A stretch of 21,734 nt of DNA from CAINEC01 sp046303115 (GTDB lineage: Bacteria > Bacteroidota > Bacteroidia > AKYH767-A > OLB10): contig JBKCGZ010000210.1 of the NCBI GenBank assembly GCA_046303115.1, positions 1 to 21,734 of the forward strand, in the 5' to 3' direction. The notes below the pieces were generated by a model. That model was not told the DNA's origin. It searched no databases and saw only the letters and a program-made list of their open reading frames with translations. Position numbers and translations under genes: made by a program. The stretch's first letter is position 1; each line of letters starts with the position of its first letter. Shown in pieces: positions 15,658 to 21,734 of the stretch.

Positions 15658-16602
15658 TTAAGCAATCTGCGCCACTACCCTTTGAAGTATCTCAAAAGTA
15701 TTTTCAGCCATCAGATTTTCTTTATCCAAGGTTGGATTTACTTCTGCAATTTCAAAGCAACACACCTTTTCATTTTGAATTAAACGTACGCATAACGAAC
15801 CAGCTTCCTTTTCGGTAATTCCGTTACGAACAGGAGTTCCGGTTCCTTTAGAAATTGAGCTATCCATACTATCTACATCAAACGAAACATAGATCAACTG
15901 ACAGTTATTTAAGTAAGCCAAAGCATCACGAGCAATCTTCTCAACCCCATGTCTTTTAACATCGCTAGTAGTAAATGTTTTGATTTTATGCTTCTTCATC
16001 AAGAAAGTCTCTTCCGGTTCTACGTCACGAACGGAGATATAAACTAAGTCGGCATACTGCACTTTAGGCGACATACCACCTACTTTCTTCAGCTTATTCC
16101 AAAGCTCGATGGTCTCTTTATCAGGTTTATTTAGCTTATTTGCAATATTGTCTTCTCCTAGTGAAGCGGCCAACGGCATTCCGTGTACATTCCCAGTTGG
16201 AGTCGTGTAAGGAGAGTGAAGGTCGGCATGTGCATCAATCCAGATTACTCCTATTCGCGCCTTTGGATTTGCCATTTTAATTCCGGCGATAGTACCACCA
16301 GCTGTACTATGATCACCGGCAAGCACGATAGGAAACTCCTTCGCCTTCATTGTATCTGATACTGCTTTCCCCAAGTTCTCGTATATATTCAAGATACCGC
16401 TCAAACGTTTTGCATAGGGACTACCTTGAGGCTGAAACAGCATCTTATTATCGATTGGAATCGATATAGAAGGTATCTTATTAAACAAGTTAGAACCATA
16501 ATCGAACGCGGCTATTTTAATCGCATCCGGACCTAAACTAGCACCTCGGGTACCAGCTCCAAGTTCCGATTTCACTTCAATTAACCTGATTTTCTTATGC
16601 AT
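15658..16602 (-). CDS. rocF: Arginase-family ureohydrolase, probably arginase
   Basis: A 314-residue binuclear-manganese ureohydrolase. Metal ligands are all present: His98 in AGDHST, Asp123/His125/Asp127 in DAHAD, and Asp242/Asp244 in SFDVDSMD. Substrate-side features favour arginine over agmatine: TPTGNVHGMPLA (134-145) matches the arginase loop that holds the amino-acid head group, where agmatinases usually read HGTPFRR; GTGTPV (253-258) and EVNP (287-290) also fit. The predicted reaction is arginine to ornithine plus urea in the cytoplasm. It is divergent from arginine decarboxylase (169 bp apart) and upstream of argS on the same strand, so three arginine users sit together. The symbol is given by analogy; agmatinase activity is not excluded. 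Confidence 0.85.
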   Translation of the reverse strand: MHKKIRLIEVKSELGAGTRGASLGPDAIKIAAFDYGSNLFNKIPSISIPIDNKMLFQPQGSPYAKRLSGILNIYENLGKAVSDTMKAKEFPIVLAGDHSTAGGTIAGIKMANPKARIGVIWIDAHADLHSPYTTPTGNVHGMPLAASLGEDNIANKLNKPDKETIELWNKLKKVGGMSPKVQYADLVYISVRDVEPEETFLMKKHKIKTFTTSDVKRHGVEKIARDALAYLNNCQLIYVSFDVDSMDSSISKGTGTPVRNGITEKEAGSLCVRLIQNEKVCCFEIAEVNPTLDKENLMAENTFEILQRVVAQIA

Positions 16603-16709
16603 ATTATTTTTATATTATACTATTTATCAATTAAATAAGAGCTTTAGTTACATTAAATAAATAATTAAAACTTTCCAAAATTAAATTTATTATGAATCGC
16701 AAAATTCAC
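16603..16709. promoter_or_regulatory. AT-rich divergent spacer, arginase side
   Basis: The arginase half of the 169-bp divergent gap is almost pure A/T. Read on the minus strand, a TTTTGG and a run of TATTTAATG-like sequence are present, but no pair with correct -33/-7 spacing stands out. The arginase promoter must be here or overlap the decarboxylase promoter; I cannot place it. Confidence 0.3.
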
Positions 16710-16740
16710 TTTCGTGAAGAAAGTAAGTTACTTACATTTG
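16710..16740 (+). promoter_or_regulatory. Promoter of the arginine decarboxylase gene
   Basis: TTTC at 16710-16713 and TACATTTG at 16733-16740 are 19 bases apart. The -7 box is an exact TAnnTTTG and the -33 box has one mismatch to TTTG, making this the best promoter in the window. Transcription would begin near 16746, leaving a leader of about 25 bases before the ATG at 16772. Confidence 0.6.
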
Positions 16741-16768
16741 CAAAACAATTGCAAAGTAACTCACTTAG
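16723..16768 (+). repeat. Repeated palindromic motif around the decarboxylase promoter
   Basis: GTAAGTTACTTAC (16723-16735) is a palindrome with 6-base arms and one central base; it sits in the promoter spacer and enters the -7 box. A related 13-mer, GTAACTCACTTAG (16756-16768), matches it at 10 of 13 positions and lies in the leader just before the ATG, 33 bp downstream. Between them, TTGCAAA occurs twice (16738-16744 and 16749-16755), with TTTGC/GCAAA arms that can also pair. The placement suits repressor binding sites or a leader structure; the binding factor is unknown. Confidence 0.45.
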
Positions 16769-16771
16769 ATC

Positions 16772-18163
16772 ATGAAAAATCGCTACACCGACCTGATTGA
16801 ACAAACATTTGATTTTCCGCAGGAAGGATTTGAGGTTAAAGATGCCTCCTTACATTTTAATGGTGTTCCTTTGATGGATATCATCGAGCAGTACGGAACT
16901 CCGCTTAAAATCACCTACCTGCCTAAAATCAGCGAGCAAATTCAAAAGTCGACGCGACTTTTTAACGTTGCGATGGCCAAAGCCGGGTACAAAGGTAACT
17001 ATATGTATTGTTATTGTACAAAAAGTTCACACTTTGAATTTGTGCTTAACGAAGCATTAAAGAACGATATCCATCTAGAGACATCTTCCGCCTTCGATAT
17101 TTCAATTATTAAGAACCTAAGTGAGAACAACAAAATCGACAAAGAGCGCTATGTCCTTTGTAACGGGTTCAAAAAAGAGAACTATACCGATGGCATTATT
17201 GAATTGATGAACGAAGGATTTACGAATATAATCCCTATTCTCGACAATAAGGAAGAGTTAGATTATTATTTAAACAACTACGAGGGTAAAATAAAGATCG
17301 GGATTCGTATTGCAGCGGAAGAGGAACCTAATGCCGAATTCTATACTTCTCGTTTGGGCATTCGTTATAATGAGATTATTGATTTTTATAAGTCACATAT
17401 CATTAATAATCCACGAGTAGAATTAAAACTACTTCACTTCTTTATCAATACCGGAATCAAAGACACCGCTTACTATTGGGCAGAATTGCAGAAGAACATT
17501 AACCTCTATTGTGATTTGCGCAAGATTTGTCCTGAGTTAGAGTTATTAGATATTGGAGGTGGCTTCCCTATCAGAACCAAACTCGATTTTAGCTACGACT
17601 ACCAATATATGGCTGATGAAATTATCCGTCAGATAAAGTCAGCCTGTGACTCAAAAGAAGTAGAAGAACCAACGATTGTAACCGAATTCGGATCATTTAC
17701 AGTCGGTGAGAGCGGGGCTATTTTATTTAGTATAGTTGGACAAAAACAACAGAACGATAACGAGTTGTGGAGTATGATAGACTCTTCATTTATTACTACG
17801 CTTCCTGATACATGGGGATTAAAACAGAAGTTCATTTTATTGGCGATAAACAACTGGGAACATGATTATCAACGCGTTAACCTTGGAGGTATAACTTGTG
17901 ATAGTGATGATTACTATATTATGGAATCAATTCGCAATCGTGTGTTCTTACCCAAAAGTGCTGAGGGTGAAACTCAATATTTGGGATTCTTCCACACAGG
18001 GGCATACCAAGAGAGCTTAGGTGGTTATGGTGGCATTCAACACTGTCTAATTCCAGCACCTAAACATGTATTAATTGACCGTGATGATGACGGAGAATAT
18101 TCTACCCGATTATTTGCTAAAGAACAAAGTGCGAAGAACATGATGAAAATCCTAGGTTATTAA
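16772..18163 (+). CDS. speA: Arginine decarboxylase, short Bacteroidetes type
   Basis: A 463-residue fold-type III PLP decarboxylase that converts arginine to agmatine, the first step of a polyamine route. The PLP lysine is Lys84 in YCYCTKSSHFEF; the phosphate-binding glycine loop is LDIGGGFP (259-266); the C-terminal substrate site holds CDSDD (376-380) with the catalytic cysteine, and GAYQ (410-413). TEFGSFTVGESGA and SFITTLPDTW are typical of the short decarboxylase common in Bacteroidota, which is much smaller than E. coli SpeA (about 650 residues). All key residues are intact. It stands alone on the plus strand behind a good promoter, divergent from arginase, with which it competes for arginine. 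No agmatinase, agmatine deiminase, spermidine synthase or deoxyhypusine synthase gene is in the window. Related carboxynorspermidine or diaminopimelate decarboxylases fit less well. Confidence 0.93.
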   Translation: MKNRYTDLIEQTFDFPQEGFEVKDASLHFNGVPLMDIIEQYGTPLKITYLPKISEQIQKSTRLFNVAMAKAGYKGNYMYCYCTKSSHFEFVLNEALKNDIHLETSSAFDISIIKNLSENNKIDKERYVLCNGFKKENYTDGIIELMNEGFTNIIPILDNKEELDYYLNNYEGKIKIGIRIAAEEEPNAEFYTSRLGIRYNEIIDFYKSHIINNPRVELKLLHFFINTGIKDTAYYWAELQKNINLYCDLRKICPELELLDIGGGFPIRTKLDFSYDYQYMADEIIRQIKSACDSKEVEEPTIVTEFGSFTVGESGAILFSIVGQKQQNDNELWSMIDSSFITTLPDTWGLKQKFILLAINNWEHDYQRVNLGGITCDSDDYYIMESIRNRVFLPKSAEGETQYLGFFHTGAYQESLGGYGGIQHCLIPAPKHVLIDRDDDGEYSTRLFAKEQSAKNMMKILGY

Positions 18164-18186
18164 TAACAATCTGTTCATAATATTTA

Positions 18187-18229
18187 GGCGAATGATACGT
18201 TTTTATTGGCGAAAGATTAATTATCTTTG
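18187..18229 (+). promoter_or_regulatory. Predicted promoter of the coiled-coil lipoprotein gene with a direct repeat
   Basis: TATCTTTG at 18222-18229 is an exact -7 consensus, 17 bases before the ATG at 18247; the -33 position has only TTTT (18200-18203). Just upstream, GGCGAATGAT (18187-18196) and GGCGAAAGAT (18208-18217) repeat with a 21-bp period, two helical turns, so both copies face the same side of the DNA. This could be a site for a dimeric or tandem-binding regulator. Confidence 0.45.
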
Positions 18230-18246
18230 ATAAAATTTTAAAAACA

Positions 18247-19113
18247 ATGAAAAAACTAATAGGCATTATTTCCATCGCCACCGTTATTTACGGATGTGGC
18301 GGACCAGATTACAAGACGGAAGTTGAAAGAATGATGAAAGAGCGTGACAGCTTAATGGCTCAATATGACGCTAAGGATTCAATGATAAATGGCTATATGC
18401 AGGACATAGCTGAAATTCAAGCCAGTATTGAGAATCTAACTCAACAGGAGGCCATGATCAATAAAAGTGATTTGAATAATCCTGAGTCAACAACAACGGC
18501 AAAGCAAAACATTCTTAATAATGTTGAGTCTATTAAGCAATTAATCGAAGAGAACAAGAATAAATTAGCTGACCTTCAAGCTAAAATTCGTCGCTCAAAC
18601 GTGAAGATTACAGAGATGGAGAAAATCATTTCTGGACTAAACGATCAATTAGCTTTACGTGATTCAAGTATCAATTCATTGAATGAAAAAGTAGTTGCAC
18701 TAAATGGCACTATTACCAACATGCAAGGTGAGATTGATAATGTGAAAGCAGATAATCAACAAAAAGCGGCCGAAATATCAGATAAAACCACAAAACTTCA
18801 TACAGCATTTTACACTGTTGGATCTTATAAAGAATTAAGAGATAAGAAAGTATTATCAAAGCAAGGCGGCTTCTTAGGATTAGGAAAGGCCCAATCAATG
18901 GTTCCAGATTTTAATCAGAATGCATTTACACAAATTGATTATACAGCTACTAAAACAATCTCCATTAATAAAAAAGGAGCTAAATTAGTTAGTACACATC
19001 CAAGCGGAACTTACAAACTACAAACTGAAAATGAAAAAGTAACTTCTATTGAAATTACAGATCCTGAAAACTTCTGGAAAGCATCAAAGTATTTAGTTGT
19101 AGTTGCTGAGTAA
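18247..19113 (+). CDS. Coiled-coil lipoprotein of a conserved Bacteroidetes type
   Basis: A 288-residue lipoprotein: signal MKKLIGIISIATVIYGC with Cys17, then a long coiled coil (about 25-185) rich in Glu, Lys, Gln and heptad Leu/Ile, including LIEENKNKLADLQAKIRRSN and SSINSLNEKVVALNGTITNM. The C-terminal 100 residues form a separate domain: HTAFYTVGSYKELRDKKVLS, GGFLGLGKAQ, FTQIDYTATKTISINKKGAK, STHPSGTYKL and ENFWKASKYLVVV. I recall this arrangement from unnamed Bacteroidetes proteins; no function is known. A periplasmic rod tethered to the outer membrane, placing the C-domain at a distance, is a reasonable inference. It is followed by an intrinsic terminator, so it is probably a one-gene unit. 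Confidence 0.82.
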   Translation: MKKLIGIISIATVIYGCGGPDYKTEVERMMKERDSLMAQYDAKDSMINGYMQDIAEIQASIENLTQQEAMINKSDLNNPESTTTAKQNILNNVESIKQLIEENKNKLADLQAKIRRSNVKITEMEKIISGLNDQLALRDSSINSLNEKVVALNGTITNMQGEIDNVKADNQQKAAEISDKTTKLHTAFYTVGSYKELRDKKVLSKQGGFLGLGKAQSMVPDFNQNAFTQIDYTATKTISINKKGAKLVSTHPSGTYKLQTENEKVTSIEITDPENFWKASKYLVVVAE

Positions 19114-19132
19114 GCTTATAAAATAATTTAGG

Positions 19133-19161
19133 AAAGGCATCTTTAATCGGATGCCTTTTTT
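19133..19161 (+). terminator. Intrinsic terminator after the coiled-coil lipoprotein gene
   Basis: AAAGGCATC (19133-19141) pairs with GATGCCTTT (19150-19158) across an 8-base loop, followed by a T run to 19161. Only the plus strand has a proper T tail. It ends 15 bases before the next start codon and is the only clear intrinsic terminator I see in the window. Confidence 0.85.
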
Positions 19162-19166
19162 ATTTT

Positions 19167-19172
19167 AGAGGA
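19167..19172 (+). promoter_or_regulatory. Strong Shine-Dalgarno site of the acyltransferase gene
   Basis: AGAGGA sits about five bases before the ATG at 19177. Shine-Dalgarno sites are weak or absent at most other starts in this window, as is usual in Bacteroidota, so this one is notable and fixes the start. Confidence 0.5.
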
Positions 19173-19176
19173 AATT

Positions 19177-19725
19177 ATGAAGAAGTCCATCTATCAGTTT
19201 TTGTTCAAATTATTCAATTGGAAAATTGTTGATGCGCCAGCACTTAACACATTTCAATATATCTTAATTGCAGCGCCGCATTCGAGTAATTGGGATTTTT
19301 TTGTTGGACTTGCCGTCAAAAACATACTTGGGATTCGTCCTCATTTTTTTGCCAAGAAAGAATTGTTCTTTTTCCCTTTTAATCTCTTCTTAAAATCCAT
19401 TGGAGGCATTCCCGTTGACAGAGCCAATAAACATGATTTAGTTTCTGAAATTAGTCAAAAATTTAAAGAAGATAAAAACTTTTCATTAGCACTAGCTCCC
19501 GAAGGAACACGAAAGGCAGTGCCCAAGTTCAAGACAGGATTTTATCAGATAGCTACACAAGCCAACGTTCCAATAGTGATGGTTGGGTTAGATTATAAGA
19601 AGAGAGAAGTTAGCTTTTCTGCACCCTTGCATTCATCAGGTGACTTTCAAAAAGACAGTTTGATAATAGCAGAATTTTACAAAGACAAAATCGGAAAACA
19701 CCGTAATGTTGGATCGATTATTTAA
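19177..19725 (+). CDS. PlsC-type lysophospholipid/acylglycerol-phosphate acyltransferase
   Basis: A 182-residue member of the PlsC family, which transfers acyl chains to lysophosphatidic acid or related lipids at the membrane. The catalytic HX4D motif is His35-Ser-Ser-Asn-Trp-Asp40 (APHSSNWDFFVG), the glycerol-phosphate site follows (FFAKKELFFFPF ... GGIPVDR), and the third motif is APEGTRK (107-113) with EGT at 109-111. VPIVMVGLDY (131-140) supplies the last motif. It is shorter than classical PlsC (about 240) and lacks a clear N-terminal membrane helix, fitting the small putative acyltransferases of this family, so the substrate may not be phosphatidate. It lies directly after a terminator, with its own strong ribosome site; a TATTTTAG at 19161-19168 is a poor -7 match. 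It overlaps the convergent purC gene by 8 bases. Confidence 0.88.
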   Translation: MKKSIYQFLFKLFNWKIVDAPALNTFQYILIAAPHSSNWDFFVGLAVKNILGIRPHFFAKKELFFFPFNLFLKSIGGIPVDRANKHDLVSEISQKFKEDKNFSLALAPEGTRKAVPKFKTGFYQIATQANVPIVMVGLDYKKREVSFSAPLHSSGDFQKDSLIIAEFYKDKIGKHRNVGSII

Positions 19726-20686
19726 CTAGATTTTTAATTGCTTCGTTGCAATTATTCAACACTCGCGCTTCTACATTTTCATCATTCCCCTTCACGAATT
19801 TCTTCCCACTTACCTTCTCGTACAATTCGATATATCGTTCGCTGATTTCATTGATAAATTCATCGGAGAATGTTGGAATTACCTGTCCATCTTTGCCTTG
19901 AAAATCGTTTGCGATTAACCACTGACGCAAAAACTCTTTCGATAATTGACGTTGTGGCTCGTTGTTTTCTAAACGTTGCGCATATCCGTCAGCATAAAAA
20001 TAACGAGAAGAATCAGGCGTGTGAATTTCATCAATCAAATAAATAGTATTGTCTGCTTTCCCAAATTCATATTTTGTATCAACCAATATCAATCCTTTTT
20101 CAGCAGCCATTTCTTTACCTCGCTGATATAAAGCACGGGTATATTTTTCAAGGACTAAATAATCTTCTTCGCTTACTATTCCTTGTTTTAAAATCTCCTC
20201 ACGCGAAATATCTAAATCGTGACCATGATTACTTTTAGTTGTAGGGGTAATAATAGGCTCTGGGAATGCTTCGTTTTCTTTCATTCCATCAGGCATTGTA
20301 ACACCACAAATAATTCGCTTACCTGCGCTGTATTCACGCCATGCGTGTCCGGTTAAATAACCTCTAATAACCATCTCCACTTTGAATGGCTGACATAAAC
20401 GTCCGATAGTAACATTCGGATCAGGAACTAAAAGCACCCAATTAGGACAAATATCTTTTGTTGCTTCAAGAAAATGAGCGGCTAGTTGGTTTAACACTTG
20501 ACCTTTATAAGGAATTGGTCTCGGCATAACAAAATCGAATGCTGATATACGATCACTTACTACCATTAGCATCCAGGTATTATCAATCACATATACATCA
20601 CGCACTTTTCCGTGATAGATGGATGTGGTTCTTTCAAATTTAAAATCGGTATGATGTAAACAGTTTTGCATTTCACTTTGCAACAT
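19718..20686 (-). CDS. purC: SAICAR synthetase (purine biosynthesis)
   Basis: Phosphoribosylaminoimidazole-succinocarboxamide synthase, 322 residues. It joins aspartate to CAIR using ATP in the cytoplasm, a step of IMP synthesis. Motifs are intact: YHGKVRDVY (24-32) in the nucleotide site, SDRISAFD (44-51), KVEMVIRGYLTGHAW (102-116), LVDTKYEFG (201-209) and DEIHTPDSSRYF (219-230). The length fits the longer, ADE1-like group rather than the 237-residue E. coli enzyme. The start at 20686 is used here; the Met at residue 6 (20671) is an alternative, since the first residues are not conserved. It follows phoH after 15 bases and is probably co-transcribed, an arrangement I recall as frequent in Bacteroidota. 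The 3' end overlaps the acyltransferase gene by 8 bases. Confidence 0.97.
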   Translation of the reverse strand: MLQSEMQNCLHHTDFKFERTTSIYHGKVRDVYVIDNTWMLMVVSDRISAFDFVMPRPIPYKGQVLNQLAAHFLEATKDICPNWVLLVPDPNVTIGRLCQPFKVEMVIRGYLTGHAWREYSAGKRIICGVTMPDGMKENEAFPEPIITPTTKSNHGHDLDISREEILKQGIVSEEDYLVLEKYTRALYQRGKEMAAEKGLILVDTKYEFGKADNTIYLIDEIHTPDSSRYFYADGYAQRLENNEPQRQLSKEFLRQWLIANDFQGKDGQVIPTFSDEFINEISERYIELYEKVSGKKFVKGNDENVEARVLNNCNEAIKNLVK

Positions 20687-20701
20687 AAACTTTATTATTT
20701 T

Positions 20702-21734
20702 TTATTCTTGATCTGATTCTTTTTCTGATGATTCTTGCTCATTTCGCTTCGATGGTCTTCGACCTTTATAATCACGATTAGTATCCTTTTCCTTTGCCGG
20801 CTCTTTATCGTAAGCATGGATAATGTCGCGCACTAATCGATGACGAACAACATCGGTCGCATCTAAGGTTACGAATTCAATTCCATCAATATTTTTCAGT
20901 AATCGCGTAGCTTGAATTAATCCTGATGGTTGATATTTTGGCAAATCGACTTGCGTAGTATCTCCCGTAACAATAAACTTGGCAGAAGGTCCCATACGCG
21001 TGAGAAACATCTTCAACTGACTCTCAGTTGCATTTTGTGCCTCATCTAAAATTACAAAGGCATTATCGAGTGTTCTTCCACGCATAAATGCTAACGGCGC
21101 TACTTCAATGACTCCATTCTCTAAAAAAGTTTTCAATTTTTCTCCAGGCACCATATCGAACAATGCATCGTAAAGCGGACGTAAATAAGGATCTATCTTT
21201 TCTTTTAAATCGCCGGGTAAAAAACCGAGGTTCTCTCCTGCTTCTACCGCAGGACGAGTTAAAATTATTCTTCGAATTTCTTTATTCTTTAAGGCACGTA
21301 CCGCTAATGCTACGGCAGTGTATGTTTTTCCTGTACCTGCAGGACCTATTGCGAAAACAATATCGTTTTTCTCAGATGCATTTACGAGCTTACGCTGATT
21401 AGGAGTTCGCGCTTTAACGATTAATCCTCCTGGTGCAAATACTAAAACATCTTTATGCTCCCCGATTTGTGGTTGCGTTGGACGAGCAGATGCATCCTGA
21501 TCTTTTTCGGTTGAAATTCTACCTGACAAAATGAACTCTACCTCTGTTGGAGTTAGAATTGAATGTTCCTTAAAATAATCGATTAGTTGTTGCAGCTTGG
21601 TTTCAAGAAGCGTTATTTGATTCGCCTCTCCTATTAACTTAATTTCATTACCTCTGGCTACAATTTTTAAAGCGGGAAATTTTCTTCGCAGCACATCGAT
21701 GTTTCCATCATTTACTCCATAAAAATCAACTGCA
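20702..21734 (-). CDS. phoH: PhoH-family ATPase, 5' end beyond the window
   Basis: The frame is open to the right edge, giving 343 visible residues. A GTG at 21694 could serve as a start, but the residues upstream of it (VDFYGVNDGNID) match the conserved PhoH N-terminal segment, so the true start lies outside. The N-terminal region (FPALKIVARGNEIKLIG) is the small nucleic-acid-binding domain; the PhoH ATPase core has Walker A GPAGTGKT, TRPAVEAGENLGFLPG, Walker B VILDEAQN and IVTGDTTQVDLP. The last 35 residues are a charged tail rich in Lys, Glu and Arg (KGRRPSKRNEQESSEKESDQ). PhoH-like proteins are RNA-linked P-loop ATPases related to helicases and connected with RNA turnover and ribosome biogenesis; the phosphate link is historic. 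It precedes purC by 15 bases. Confidence 0.95.
   Translation of the reverse strand, partial: AVDFYGVNDGNIDVLRRKFPALKIVARGNEIKLIGEANQITLLETKLQQLIDYFKEHSILTPTEVEFILSGRISTEKDQDASARPTQPQIGEHKDVLVFAPGGLIVKARTPNQRKLVNASEKNDIVFAIGPAGTGKTYTAVALAVRALKNKEIRRIILTRPAVEAGENLGFLPGDLKEKIDPYLRPLYDALFDMVPGEKLKTFLENGVIEVAPLAFMRGRTLDNAFVILDEAQNATESQLKMFLTRMGPSAKFIVTGDTTQVDLPKYQPSGLIQATRLLKNIDGIEFVTLDATDVVRHRLVRDIIHAYDKEPAKEKDTNRDYKGRRPSKRNEQESSEKESDQE

Noticed and set aside
15598..15783. Plus-strand frame of 61 codons between argS and arginase
   Set aside because: More than half overlaps the conserved arginase C-terminus on the other strand, and the remainder shows no family or start signal.
19161..19168. TATTTTAG as a promoter for the acyltransferase gene
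   Set aside because: It lies in the terminator T-run, mismatches the -7 consensus, has no -33 element and would start transcription at the start codon.

Overview
The window is a gene-dense stretch of an AT-rich Bacteroidota chromosome. The phylum is shown by a SusC/SusD outer-membrane pair, a second TonB-dependent receptor paired with a DUF4249 lipoprotein, several short lipoproteins, the short Bacteroidetes form of arginine decarboxylase, and promoters of the TAnnTTTG (-7) type. The class (Flavobacteriia, Sphingobacteriia, Chitinophagia) cannot be fixed from this sequence. No tRNA, rRNA, CRISPR array, transposase or integrase was seen, and no gene-free stretch exceeds 170 bp. The two edge genes, a LamG protein on the left and phoH on the right, run out of the window.

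Layout, left to right. (1) 1-6463, minus strand: one apparent operon, transcribed as a secreted double-thioredoxin protein, then SusC, SusD and a LamG-type secreted protein cut by the left edge. (2) 6539-7279, plus: an SRAP/YedK abasic-site protein, tail-to-tail with (3) 7276-11255, minus: TonB-dependent receptor, DUF4249 lipoprotein and an AlbA_2 (Schlafen-type) DNA-binding protein. (4) 11381-12109, plus: a TerC-family membrane protein. (5) 12115-15568, minus: argS followed by a YiiX-like papain-fold hydrolase, a DUF4878-like lipoprotein, a conserved Bacteroidetes protein without a known job, and a 40-residue membrane protein too short for ordinary gene calling. (6) 15658-16602, minus: arginase, divergent from (7) 16772-18163, plus: arginine decarboxylase. 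The region between them carries a clear promoter and repeated palindromic motifs. (8) 18247-19113, plus: a coiled-coil lipoprotein ending in an intrinsic terminator, then (9) 19177-19725, plus: a PlsC-type acyltransferase, overlapping tail-to-tail with (10) 19718-21734, minus: phoH then purC.

Three themes link the genes. Regions 1 and 3 are two nutrient or surface uptake systems, each an outer-membrane TonB-linked channel plus a lipoprotein. Regions 5 to 7 hold three adjacent enzymes that use arginine: argS charges it, arginase degrades it to ornithine and urea, and the decarboxylase makes agmatine. The argS operon also carries cell-envelope genes that have no evident link to translation. The genome is compact: convergent genes overlap or abut, and four operon junctions share the same stop-T-ATG arrangement. 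I found no clear new defence or mobile system. The best candidates for undescribed biology are the argS-linked envelope operon with its 40-residue membrane protein, the double-thioredoxin/SusCD/LamG operon, and the repeated motifs in the arginine decarboxylase promoter.
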